Part shown: positions 22,914 through 34,755 of the stretch, piece by piece
How the letters are laid out: each line of letters starts with the position of its first letter
Position numbering within the stretch: the first letter of the stretch is position 1
NCBI GenBank assembly: GCA_000827325.1
Contig: KN832887.1
Span: 496,001 to 560,000 of the forward strand
Reading direction: 5' to 3'
DNA: 64,000 bases
From: Oidiodendron maius Zn
Taxonomy: Eukaryota > Ascomycota > Leotiomycetes > Myxotrichaceae
Program-made: the position numbers and the translations under genes
The notes under the pieces: generated by a model
Database searches by the model: none
What the model was told of the DNA's origin: nothing
The model's input: the letters and a program-made list of their open reading frames with translations, nothing else

Positions 22914-23899
22914 ATATCAAGGCAGTGCAGTCTCTGTAGGAATAAGTGATCACATGTCTTCAATAAGAGCATACTATTAATTCTACGAACAGTTCATTGA
23001 CAATTTGTTCCTCCCCTTCAACTGTCATATCAACTATATCTCTGTGTGAGGCACACCTGTCAGTACTTGAGACATGAGGATTGATTAGATGCTTCGGGAT
23101 GGGGTAGTGACGTTGCCTATGAAACATCGCTTCAGGAGGTGGTGGGGGGACCAGATGAGAAGTGTTAAGATTCCGCTGTTGAAACACAGAAAGCGAATAC
23201 GGCGCTAGGCCCTCTGCTTTAGAGCAGTAACACTTTCTCCTAGAAAATTAATCCCTTAAACCCCAATGTGCAGAGAACTGACAGACGGGGATTTCGTTAC
23301 AGGAAAAGATGAGTTTACCACAGGGCCAGTCAAAGCTAACACCTACTCAGCTCATGCTCCTATTTCACGGACGTAGGAATAGGTCGCAAGTTTATTCACG
23401 ATTTACGGAGTATGCGCTGAGCAGGAGCTACAAGGCGAGAAGGCTACTTTATTCTACACCTAATAAGACTACGTCCCTCATTCAAGCATCCCACTGTCGG
23501 AGTTGGTTTGTTCTGAACTGATAAAGCGAAGTACTAGTTTAAGCCATCCGTTCTAGACGGCCCTACAAGGATCTAAATACGAAGTAATGTGATCTCCTCG
23601 ACCAACCCTAATGATATTAATTAATACAGCTCACACTTTGAAAGGTATTAGATGAGAGTTTATAAAACGAATTCAAGAATATCTCGGCAGCAGCAACACA
23701 TCTGAAGGTACTTCAAGTTAAAAAATATCAGGTGAAGATTGATACAATCTGGTAATACATATGTACTGCAGTACATGCCGAAGGTATTTTTGAATGTAGT
23801 TTCATTGTTTATAATTCACTAACTGGCTCTTACAAGTGGGTCTATTGCTGGTTTTGCCGGCTGCTTTCTCTTACGCGATATAGGACGTTCGGGAAGGTC
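22914..23899. other. Gene-free stretch between convergent genes
   Basis: 986 bp. Short open frames (22960-23187, 23309-23521) have no recognisable content. No repeat seen. Confidence 0.4.
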
Positions 23900-25835
23900 T
23901 CAGTGCTCGGATGGCAGCAGTCCCTGAACCTTGTATTGATTATTGTCCTTGATGAGATCTATATCTGCGCCTGCATCAAGAAGTATACGTGCAGTCCGAA
24001 TTTGGCTCATGTCTAGAGCACGATCCAAAGCTGTCCCAATGGGTGTCGTAGCATTGACATCGGCCCCTGCAATGAGCAGAACCTCAACGAGGCCCATGTT
24101 TGTGTCGCCATACTGCGCAGCATTCTGTAACGGTGTGTAGCCGGAGGAACCAATACCATTAGGGTCTGCTCCAGCTTTCAGCAATGCTTCCACTCCATCT
24201 TGATTTAGCACGTCAATCGCCCCGTGCAGCGCCGTCCCAAAACCCGGGCTGAAACCATCTACCTTGGCATTGTGCTGGATCAACAGCTGCAAGACTTTGT
24301 CAAATTTTCCTTTTGCAGCAACATAAATTGGCAGCACATTACTCCCAAGGCTCTTGCCAAAAACATTAGGGTCTGCCCCTTTTCCGAGCAGCTCCTTTAC
24401 CTCAGCGACTTTGTTCAGGGAAACAGCCCGGAAGAGTTTTTGAGCAATTTCTTCTCGCTCTCTCCTAGCTTGGAACTTCTCGGCGAGGGTTATTCCTGGT
24501 GATGGAGATCTAGAAGATCTAATTGTTTGAGGAGGCACTGGTAAAGAGCCAGGCATCGCGCGAAAATGATCGTCTTCGCCCTGAATGCTGGACGTGGGTG
24601 CCACTAGACTGAAATTAGCTGCGAGGACCGGATTTGGAGACGGATATCCATTCACGTGATGTTAGAGTTGCTGTGAGTTCCTTTATCATTGTTCCAGCGA
24701 TCCCGGTTTCTAGGTAAGTTGCTGTTGCGGCGTATATAGCCGAGCGAGCCTTGTACTCCTCCAAGCCGATACGCTCAAGGCCTTCGACATTGAAGCGAAA
24801 GTATCGCTTATTCAAAACGAGAGTTCTTTCGTTATCTCTGTAGAACCCCTCATGAGTTCTCTCAGTCTCAGTAGCTATCTCCTTAATGCGTTGGGCTAGC
24901 TGAAGGATGTTTCCATCTAGGCTTGTGCCTGGGTCAGTGCCCGTCCCAATACTGATGAAGATGCGGTCACTATCTGGCCAGATATCTCTAGATTCTCGGT
25001 CAACAAGTCGAATGGGGTTGTTGAGCCCCAATGCCCCGTCCACGTACATCACCTGGTGCGGGCCGATGGCGATTGGGTCAAAGAATGTAGAGGCTGCACT
25101 AGTGGCGCGGCCTGCTTCCCAAATTCGACAGTACCTGCGCATTGGATTTGGCATCTCTGGATTGATGTAAGAGCGGATGACTGTGTTTCCACCATCCTCT
25201 GCCCGAATGGCAGAGACAAATCTAGAAATAACACACGATCAGGACAACCAAGCCTCAAAGTGGCCGCGCACGAGACTTACACCTTGCATCCATCATCGCT
25301 AATATTGTACAACAACTCGTCTTCCGGTAATCCCTTGCTTTTAACCACGTCCTTGACGCAGGCTTCCAGCGATTCAGTCGGGAACTTTCCTCGGATGTTA
25401 ATAAAATCGAGCCCCCGACCGACTATATTCCCTTTTGAACGATTTGCTGTGAAAATTCTCTCAGATAGATCGATATAGGCCTCTTCGCATTCATCGATGC
25501 TCATGCGGAGACGTCCGAGCATGATGGCCAAAAGACCGCCCTGGTTTAATGTCATGACTTAGTATCGAGATCACACAGTCGGGTCTTGCCGAATAGAGAA
25601 TGCGCACCGTGCTAGTTCCTCCGATCATGTCAAACTCTTGCCATGGGTGGACCACTGGTACGTTGCGTTTCATGGCAAGCCTGTCCATCAACTCGCGGAG
25701 GATGGCGATTGTAGACAGGCCCCGGATGCCGCCGCCATCTTGGACCGGTTAGCAGCTTTCCAGAGCGCTTCAAATACAATTTTCAGCCTTACCAAGCGAC
25801 AACAGCTTGCGTGTTTCTTTACCTGAGCTGCCCAT
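23900..25835 (-). CDS. Patatin-ankyrin fusion protein
   Basis: Five exons (25835-25793, 25738-25608, 25540-25281, 25221-24656, 24603-23900) keep one frame, about 567 aa. The first three joins restore patatin landmarks: LDGGGIRGLS, GTSTGGLLAIMLG and CKVFVSAIRAED. The catalytic aspartate sits in YVDGALGLNNP. Both dyad residues are present, so a lipase is expected. A 52-nt intron (GTGAAT donor, GCTAAT branch, TCTAG acceptor) then leads into a linker and four to five ankyrin repeats (KGADPN, LLKAGADPNGIG, LLIAGADVNATT, LLDAGADIDLI). Ankyrins probably bind a partner or sense a target. Patatin fused to repeats is a layout known from fungal incompatibility/immune-like proteins, here without a nucleotide-binding domain. 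If the last intron is not spliced, the patatin and ankyrin parts would be separate products. Confidence 0.8.
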
Positions 25836-26911
25836 ATTTTCGGGGCCGAAAGTAGCTCAAGATGGGTGGTCGAGAAGACGACGGCGAAGGCCAGAAGTGG
25901 ATCAAAAGGACGGTTGGTGAGCGGTGTACTATATACGTCTCCTGTTCTAGAGTTCCTAGCCTCAAGGTACGGCTGGCTAGAAGCACCCACTATTGGACCA
26001 CGGCCTGGAGATAAAAAGAAAAGAAAGGCGCCCTATTCCAGTGCTGAGAGCCTTCTGGAGGCGCCGTGGCTTTAATTGCTGATATTGACTGGCTTCATCG
26101 CCGATGTATTAACGTATTTAGGACTAGGCGAGAAGCTCTTGAAGTCAAAATAGAAACAATGCTGGCGCCAAGTTCAAGGGTGCGGGCTAGCTCCTATGGC
26201 GGGCGGGATGATGACATTTTCCGGGGCGAACCGTGAGTTACACTTTTGGAGCTCGCATGATAGATGAACGTACACGCATATTTGGTTTAGAATAAAGGAG
26301 CGCTGTGTGAACACAAAGGAAAGCAGGCTGCCGGAGCGAATATTTCGAGGATTCAATGCGTTGGGCTGATGTCAGTATTCTTTGAGCAGTATGGGTGAAG
26401 AATATGGTTGCCGTACCCAGATCAAGTCTAGTAAGGGACTTATACAATATAAAATTAGTCTCTTACATGTTTATACCAAGGAAATAGATATTCTGCTAAT
26501 ATAAGAGCCTTATATCTGTAATGACTCTCATGAACAAGCAGTGCGAAGTCAGAATGCGGAAGTCTTTAAGAATATTAGACTAGAGAGGGGAAAAGAGGTT
26601 TACGCAGGCGTAAAACCCTGAATATATATACAGGTAGCCTCGGCCACAATTACGGACATGGCTTTTGGTAAGTGAAACACTGGCCAAATCTGGTTACGAC
26701 AATGTCGCAGCACGTCAAGCCCTACCGCGGACATGATTTTGTAATAAACTGGCAAGCAACTTGTAAAGACGAGAGAGAAGTGTTCTTCGATTCATCAAAT
26801 GAGACCTATGCTGCAACTCCAATAAAACCAAGCCTTCTAGTCCCTTATGTGCGGATAATTATAGAAATACATCTCCATCGCTTGATATCCATCCGTGTGG
26901 AGTCATAGCGT
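25836..26911. other. Gene-free stretch upstream of patatin-ankyrin
   Basis: 1076 bp. It contains the patatin-ankyrin promoter and the 3' flank of the DHA2 transporter. Open frames here are antisense or short and carry no recognised domain. Confidence 0.4.
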
Positions 26912-28978
26912 TTAAACGTTTTCGTTCTGAGATACTTCTGCCTTTGGCTTCTTCCGAATATCCTTCCATCCCATTCCCCACGAAAATAGGAAACAGGCGC
27001 ATGAGCAGCCGATTGCCAGATAGAACACACGATCGACGCTCTTGCTGTACGCAATCAGCACACCTGCTAATTGAGTAGGATCAGTGATGATCGCTCTGAT
27101 CCCAGTTGCACCGGCAAGGATGATTGCCTCTGGGTTAACTCCCTCGTACGTAGGGATGGTATCTCGGAGGCTATTGGTGAAAATCGTCTCACCACAGGTC
27201 AACATTATTGCTCCGCCAAGTGTCTGCATAAATGTTAACAAGGACATGGAGATTGAGACCATCGACGCAGGTAGTGTGTTTTGAACCGCCACAAACGGCA
27301 TCTGCAAACCGAGGCCACGGCCAAATCCAATAATGACCTGGTATCCGATCCACTTGCCGATAGAGCTGGATGGTGACAGCGTAGAAATTAAGCCGTGACC
27401 GATTGAGGCGAAAATAGCAGCGGCGACGCAAAAGGGGAGGTAATAGCCCATTTTCGTCACTAGAATTCGAACCGTTACAACAATCCATCTCCATTTCAGG
27501 CAGAGACACTCACCTGTTATACCTGAGAACAAAGTTCCGATAAGCTGACTGAGAATGCTAGGCAGCAAATCGACACCACTTATCATGGGTGACGCCCCTT
27601 TGATGGCCTGAAAGTATATCGGCAGGTAATAAATAACTAACTGCAACATGGAGAAGAAGAAAAAGGAAACCAAACAGCTCGACCATACACCTCTTTGCTT
27701 CATCATAGATAGTGGAACCATCGCATCGTCGCCTCTGGCGTATTCCCAGATAAGGAATACAATGAAGGTTCCTCCCGCACCACAAAAAAGTCCAATCACA
27801 GTGGCGCTATTCCATGCATACTTATTACCGCCGTACTCTAACGCTAGGAGGAGTTGGATTGTTGAGGGTGCAAACAGAGCAAAGCCTATGAGGTCGAGTT
27901 TGGTCCAGATGGTTTGCAAGATGGAAATCTCGCGGGGCTTCACGTTATCTGGGATGCGGACCCAAACGAGAAGAAGAGCCGCTACGCCGCCAATAGGAAG
28001 GTTGATGTAGAAGCCTATAATCTGTCAACCGGGGTCTGGAGAGGCTGCAGCTAACTTACACCATCGCCATGTTGTGTACTCAGTAAAGGCACCACCGATG
28101 AGAGGCCCAATCACCACACCCATCTGCGCAACTAGAACATACGTAAGTGAGAACTCAACATGATCGGAAATGGATATCTACCGCCCATCAAAGCTCCAAG
28201 GTAGGCTGTGCGAAGGTCAGTCATTAACATTATCCATCAACTATACAATCCAACATACCAGGCCGCTTGTGCAGTGGGACACTACATGAGACGATAGTCA
28301 AAGCACCATTCACTAAACCCGCGCCTCCCATCCCGGCTATAGCTCGTGCGATAATCAGCATCTTGGACGATGTCGACACAGCGCAGAGCAGCGAGCCAAA
28401 TTCAAAGAGGGCGAAGAAGGAGAGGAAGATCCACTAAGTCGATTAGGATCCCGTGTGCTGATTACGTGGGCCGTTGAGGCGCCCACTCACCTTGGAGTGA
28501 AAGTGCGTATACAGTCTCCCTGCTAGGGGTTGGAGCGAGCAATTGGCCAGCAGATAGGCACTGCCGTACCAACCAACATCGGCGAGAGAATGGAAGTCAC
28601 TAGTGATCCTAGGGATGGCCTATATTGTTGACTCTCCGTTAGATCATGTCACCACATGCGGGGGCTCAATCGGAGATTCACCGTTGCCACTATAGAGATG
28701 TCTAGGAGCATCAGGAACGCCACGAGAGACAGCGGCGCCCAGACGACAAACAGCTTATACCCAGATATGTAACCGCCCTCTTCTGTTTCCTCTCCCTCCT
28801 CCGGTTTGCCTGAATCTGCATTGTTGGGGACGTCGTGTCTCGATCCGTCTTCGTCATCCTGGGGACTGTCCTGCGTGTCTTTCTCCGGCAAATAAGGCTT
28901 GTCATCAAGAGATTCGCGAGGTTCACCATCTGCAGTAATCGCGTCTTCCTTGTCGAACGGTTCGTTCTCCATCGTCAC
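26912..28978 (-). CDS. MFS transporter, DHA2 (14-helix drug:H+ antiporter) family
   Basis: Seven exons (28978-28682, 28619-28491, 28433-28259, 28205-28182, 28131-28060, 28014-27514, 27459-26912) sum in frame to about 581 aa. The N-terminal 70 residues are acidic and cytosolic. Then come [13 protein letters not shown] in helix 1, [13 protein letters not shown], and the antiporter motif C as [11 protein letters not shown], restored by a 24-nt exon. FYINLPIGG follows, typical of DHA2. These plasma-membrane pumps export drugs, mycotoxins or siderophores. The nearby SDR and BBE oxidase on the same strand suggest a small detoxification or secondary-metabolism group, but intergenic distances are 1-2 kb and no backbone enzyme is present. 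Confidence 0.88.
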
Positions 28979-29723
28979 CTATGCCGATTGGATCTGATCG
29001 GATGGCGACCGTCTCAGGACCTTGAAACGGAACACACCGTTGAAAGCGCAACGTCGGATTCTGCAATGGATAGCAGCGCATATGGCCCACGAGACGCGAG
29101 ATTCTTTATAGAGAATGTGTGCACCGTAAGACATACGTCAGGCATGGAAGAGATTCTTCTGCCTGGCTAGGGCAGGTCGTAGCGGCCATATGGCCTTCTT
29201 TTGATTGGAGACCGGGTTTATGACTAAACTCCGACAGATATTTGATATTGGCTTTCATTGCAAGGATTCACTCATTTTCTTAGTCGGCGTACGGAGGGAT
29301 GGTCATTCCGCGAAAGCCACATTCGTCTTTTCCAATAGAAAAGGAGCAATGCATGGACTAGAGAGCTACCCCTGGCCCACGTCACTGAAAGTCGCCGGAG
29401 ATCGGTCCTTATGTCCGCCGAATCGGGTCATCATCTTATAACGTTCGCTTCGGACCCGAGAAACCCAAGAAGAGGAGTCCTGAGTTGACTTGATAAACAA
29501 GTCGAGAAATGATATTGACTAGTGCCATAGAGAACGGCCAATAATATAGGGCCAGAAGGGCTCTGGGCACCTGGCTACAGTCCAGTCCCCTTCATTGACT
29601 GTGGCAGGCACTGCTGATATACTCTTGCTTGAGACATTGGCCCATCGCCGTCGCGGAGTGAAAGTCCGATAAATTGGCTGGGCCATTCGCGTCCTAGCAG
29701 ACGGTGAGTTGGTCGTAAAACAT
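28979..29723. other. Upstream region of the DHA2 transporter
   Basis: 745 bp; two short open frames without recognisable content. Nothing else seen. Confidence 0.4.
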
Positions 29724-30050
29724 GTACAGCAATCTCTGTCTATTCTAGAACTGGTTAATCCAGAACTCTCTTTTATACGGAATGTAGCTTGAAATCCCTG
29801 ATTTTTTGTACGGTTATCCGGAATTTTTCTCTTTACGGTAATACGGAATAATTTTCGGGATTTTCGGGATTAAAAAGAGTCATTTTATATGCAATACCCC
29901 TTTTTTATTGAAAACTTACTTATTCGTTTTTTTACTATACCTATTTAGGGGAATAATTACCTTAGTCATACTCTATAATATACGGAACTCTCTTTTTACC
30001 AGAAATAATTCTCTGACAAAACAGTTCCGGATTATCCAGAGATTGCTGTA
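29724..30050. mobile_element. Pogo/Tc1-mariner-like MITE
   Basis: The ends are TACAGCAATCTCTG and CAGAGATTGCTGTA, inverted complements beginning and ending with the TA target of Tc1/mariner elements. Inward similarity continues imperfectly (AATCCRGAAC on both sides). The 327-bp body is very AT-rich with no coding capacity. It is most likely a non-autonomous pogo-type element. RIP-like decay in the centre is possible. Confidence 0.72.
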
Positions 30051-30975
30051 GTAGCTATGAGTCAAGGCACACTTACCGCCGCATCGCATCCTTTATCACG
30101 ATGATTGCTGATCCACCAGTCAGGAATACGGCCGAGTCCAGTCCGAATGAAGGCTTGTTCTGCCGAGCCTCTCGGACATAGATAAGGGCATTTAGTAGGA
30201 CATTGACAATATAGAGCGGGAGAGCGCGACTTCTAGGGTCAATCGCACTATCAGAAGCCGGCACTATAGCAAATGAAATTGAAGAGAATGGGAATTGGAC
30301 ATAGGCTCATAGTCGGTTTCAGACGACACCGGAAAGACTTTTGTCCGGCTAAATACGAAGGATGCGAAAGGTACAGTTGACTCACTCCTAAAGTTAGGTT
30401 TGTACTGCCAGAAGGGGGTTCATATGGTTGAAAAGCCGTCGAGGATATGCAGAATGGCGGGTGCCGTTCCAGATAATTACTGTACCTGTAAGTAAATATC
30501 GTCGGTGCCATTCTCTGCTCTAGTTGACTGTGTCCGTAGCCTATTGCACGGGCCATGGATAATCCCCAAGAGCAGTCTTCATGTCAGTATAGCTGACTTG
30601 AAGCTTCTATGGCAAAGACGCTCCATGAGTAGCAGGCGGAAGAGCTGGACGTGGAGGGTGAGATCGCTACTGTAGGAGATAGCGAAAGTCTCCAAAGACC
30701 AGCTAACCAAGGAGTTAATCCACGATCACTTGACAAATCACTTTCTGGGGTAGTTAGGCTGTGAGGCTATATATATTTACTGTGGTAGATGCTACTATAC
30801 AATATTCCACTCGCACAGGACGTAGAAATAAAGCACTTATTTATTCCGACTCTGATTGTATTCGAAACAGTTGCCATATAGATAGGACTCCTACTAGCCC
30901 CTACCTAATAATTGTACATTTCTCACATTTTTACACCTAAACTCTAACATATATTTCAATTCTTTTTAATAATAA
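30051..30975. other. Gene-free stretch between MITE and SDR
   Basis: 925 bp. Two minus-strand open frames (30073-30264, 30251-30556) look random. No repeat or RNA gene seen. Confidence 0.4.
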
Positions 30976-32038
30976 TCAGGGTAACCCCTCACCAACAAAT
31001 TCACAACTCATCTCCCACAACTTCTGCCCCGCTTGCTCGTCGAATGCATGTGGTGCATACCCGCTCTGTTCAACAGTCCCCTCCTTTTGCATCTTAGACT
31101 CTCCACAATTCTGCAAATACTTCCCACCCTTCCCCTCCCATACCTTCCCCACCGCAGCCCACACTGTAGTAGCAGCGCCCTGCTCCGTGCCCTTGAGAGT
31201 TTTCTTAAGCCTTTCAAAGGCCGCCTGGAGCCTGGCGGGGTCATCATGCCTTTGAGCACCGCTAATAATGGCACCAGGGCATAGCGACAAGGCATGCAGA
31301 CCCTTCGCGCCATACAAGCGCTCGATCTGGTTCGCCATGAGGATATTCGCCGTCTTGGACTGCGCATAGCCAATATCGGGGTTATAAATTCCTTCCATGT
31401 TTAGGTTATCTAAAATGATGGGGCTCTTGCGGTGCGCGTTTGACGATACCATAACCACGCGCGAGTTAAACTCCGCGGTGCTTGAGGCCAGTAGGGTAGG
31501 CAGGAGGAGCTGGAAGAGCAAGAAGTGGGCGAGATGATTCGTCCCGAACTGGATCTCGAAGCCGTCTTCAGTCCGCCCTTCTGGAGGATTGCGAATTCCT
31601 GAGTAATGTCAATATGTGGAAGAGAATAGAGGTCGTTCGAAACGGCTCACCAGCATTACACACAAGCACATTCAACCTATTCCCACACTTCTTCAAGAGC
31701 TCCCCCGCTCCTTCTCTAACGCTCCTAAAACTACCCAATTCCATATAAACCAGCTCTAATTTTCCCTGCCCCTCAGATCTCTCTATTATCTCCCGTCTTA
31801 CCTTCTCTGCTTTCTCTATATCTCGGGCCTGCATATACACATCCGCGCCTGTGGCATGCAGCGCGCGCACAGTCTCGACACCGATGCCCGAGGACGTCCC
31901 CGTCACGAGGAAGACCTTGGAGGTTAGCGCGCCGACGAGGTCATTGTCGTGGATGATTTGCATCGCGGTGGGGCGCGCATCGCCAGCGCCCTGGGGGTCG
32001 GAGTGCAGTGAGGCGTAGGGGCTCATTGGGTTGGACAT
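30976..32038 (-). CDS. Short-chain dehydrogenase/reductase (retinol-dehydrogenase/WWOX-like)
   Basis: Exons 32038-31651 and 31598-30976 join over a 52-nt intron to about 336 aa. The cofactor glycine motif TGTSSGIG lies near residue 46, CNAG near residue 128 (completed by the splice), and the catalytic pair in YAQSKTAN with an upstream serine in VMVSSNAH. These define a classical NAD(P)-binding SDR of the extended type seen in fungal secondary metabolism and xenobiotic reduction. The substrate is not predictable. Cytosolic. It is co-oriented with the DHA2 pump and the BBE oxidase. Confidence 0.9.
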
Positions 32039-32928
32039 CCTATTTATTTATTTCTTATTCAGTGATTTTAAGAAGGTAGATGAGAGTGAGATAGATGCAA
32101 TCCTATAATTATCCGGCTGGAGGTGTCCTAGATGAAGTTTGGAGCATTGCGTCTTGTATTGTGAGGCACCGGTGAGACTTTATATACGCTCTTATGTAGA
32201 TGATGGTATGGCTGGAGTTAGACGGACAGTGAGAGGCCGATAGGAGTGCAGCTGTTGATTGATATCACGAGGCTGGATGATGTAAATCGGACTTAGGCGG
32301 GGTCGCAGGCACCGACTCCGAGTGTGAGGTGTAGAGGGCAGGGTCAAACAATGCGCGTGAAGGATATTCGGACATTCGGGCCCGCGATAGTCAGGATCTC
32401 CTTAACGTTTGGTAAGTGGGCGAGCAAGCGATCAGTCAATATAAACAGCGTGGTTATATGCAATCTAAAACCTTAGACAACACAGTACATTGATTCCACA
32501 CTTACCACGATGAACCATTGATCTTGTAACCTTTGACAATGAATCTTAGTCTGCAAGGAGGGATGGCTCTGTATAACGGACTGGGCATTAATACTAGTCT
32601 ATATATCACGTATTTCACGGGTAATCACAATTGGGCCTCTACCACTTCCTAGTGCTCAAAAACGATAGTATTCCAAGTGATGGTGAGTAATACTTGGATA
32701 CTGAGTTGAATATTTAGGGGTGTTGAAATAGGTACTTTAATTCAGGAATTTAAACGAAACCATGTTCATTCGATCACATCAAATATATAGAGATGGCCAT
32801 AGACTTGGGAAGATTCCAGCTACTCAGCAGATACCCGAGAGATTGGCTGATCATAACTGCCCCAACATTAGATTTAAATTTATGCTGGGCAGCTAACTAT
32901 TCTTGAACTGTTTCGCCAAAGAGACTAC
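32039..32928. other. Gene-free stretch upstream of SDR
   Basis: 890 bp between the SDR start and the BBE oxidase stop. AT-rich, no gene or repeat recognised. Confidence 0.4.
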
Positions 32929-34755
32929 TCAGAAAGTCTTACACATTTTCCCATCCTCAGCCACGGTCCAGACCTCACTCCCCACAGCTTTAGTAGCATA
33001 AAACAGATGGTGCGGATCCCACTTATTCTTAATCGCCAACAATTTCTGATAATTGACCCCAAAGAAGTCGTCCTGCCAATTCGGTTGTCTGAAATCAGCT
33101 TCGTTGATGTACGCTCCACTTCCGGGCGTCACGGCCTCAAGTTGAGGAATGTATTCGTAAGTCATTCTGTCTTGTAACGCAATCATTTCGGACCAAGGCG
33201 CTGTAAAGTTCCAGGGCGTGCTTAAGAGTGCGTGGATGAGAGCTTCGCGCCAGGCTGGGAGGATGGAATTCAAGACTCCCGATGTGATGGCAGGAGAAGA
33301 GACATTAAGGGCTACACCAGCGTACATGCAATCATTCTCGGTAATGTTGCGGATGGCAGCCATAAACGCCGTGAGATTAGTCTCAATGGAAGAGCGAGGA
33401 ATCAAACGGTCTCCATATTGGGCTACACCGACCTGGATATTGCCGAAGGGGAGTGGACCCAGATATGTGTTGTAATGATCGATGTAGTTTGCAGATTGTG
33501 AGTATGAGACAGTATACGTTATATTGAGGGCGTTGAGTGCCGAGAGGAAGTCTGCTAAGATTGTTTTAACTTCAGCTGAAGTCTTCCCATATGCCGTCAG
33601 AGCGAAGATTTCGAAGGAGGTGTTGGTTAAGAAGTATACGACCATAACACCGGCATCAATAATTGCTGGAAGCAAGGCGTGAAAAGTTGCGACGCCTTCA
33701 TAAAACGTATCTGTCGTCGTCGATGAAGATAAGAATGTCAGCGTAGCGCCGCCGACAATATTATCAGGATGCGCTTTTGATGTAAGAGATAACACCACTC
33801 CATAGGTACCTCCTCCTCCTCCGCTTAATGCCCAGTAAATATCTGGATTCTCAAACCTTGAGGCTGTGATTATCTTTCCCTCTGCCGTTACGACCTCCCA
33901 TGATAGGGTCTGGTCGGCTCCAAGGCCAAAACTTGTACTGAGAGCAGAGTGGCCGCCACCTTGGCTGTAGCCTCCCGCAATGCCAACCGTTGGACACTCA
34001 CCTCCGACAATGACTAGTCCTTCAGCGTGCGCGGCTTCCATTGCTTCATAGCCTTGTACCCCTGCTCCCATTTTGATCGCCTTTCCGTTGTAGTTCTCAT
34101 CTGACCAGTTAAGAAACTCAATGTCTTTGAGGTGATGAGTCCAGACAGATAAGGCTCCAGCTCCAGTGGACTTGCCAAGATAACTGGGAAATATATCATT
34201 AATTATTACTCCTTTTATTTGAGAATGAAAGGTAGAACGCATACTCGTGGCCGGTATTTCTTATCACAAAACGTACGTTATGCTCCTGGGCAAATCCAAT
34301 AGCCGCAGCAACTTCGCTTGCCGCGTTGATGGTGGAGAGATTCACTGCATAATTAACGTAGTTTCCAAGCCGACAGGGCGTAGCCTCTGGCTGGAATGGG
34401 TCACAACTTTGGTTTGCGAAGAATGGGGCCATGACCGAGGAAGACGAGTTCATACTAGAAATAGAATCAATCTTGCACGGTTCTCAAACTAGAATGGCAC
34501 TCACTGAAGCCTTACGTCAATCCAAAGACTCTGTAAAATGGCGCACTCGGTCGCATTATATACTGGATCGTGACAAGGTGATCCCAAAGGAATAGTCGCA
34601 ATAAGTCGGCCACCAACAGTTGCATTGAGACTATCCCAAGCCGATCGTGATGGCCAGCAAGTTTCGCCAGGTAAGCAACGACATGAAGTGGATTCAGAGG
34701 CGGTGGAAGTTGATGCAGCTATTGCACAGGAGTAGACAAAGGTGGAGAGTTTCAT
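32929..34755 (-). CDS. FAD-linked oxidoreductase, berberine-bridge-enzyme type, secreted
   Basis: Exons 34755-34505, 34454-34245 and 34183-32929 sum in frame to about 571 aa. A signal peptide opens the protein (MKLSTFVYSCAIAAS). The second join restores RNTGHDYLGKSTG, with the histidine that carries FAD covalently in this family. The FAD pocket GGYSQGGGHSALS and the WALSGGGGGTYGVV block follow, and a BBE C-terminal segment (NWQDDFFGVNYQKLLAIKNK) ends it. Secreted fungal members oxidise sugars, alcohols or secondary-metabolite intermediates with oxygen. Substrate unknown. An AC-rich region with several N-glycosylation sequons supports secretion. Confidence 0.9.

Noticed and set aside
24615-24655. 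Patatin and ankyrin frames as two overlapping genes
   Set aside because: A 52-nt intron with CTAAT branch and TAG acceptor joins them in frame; kept as one gene, with the alternative noted.
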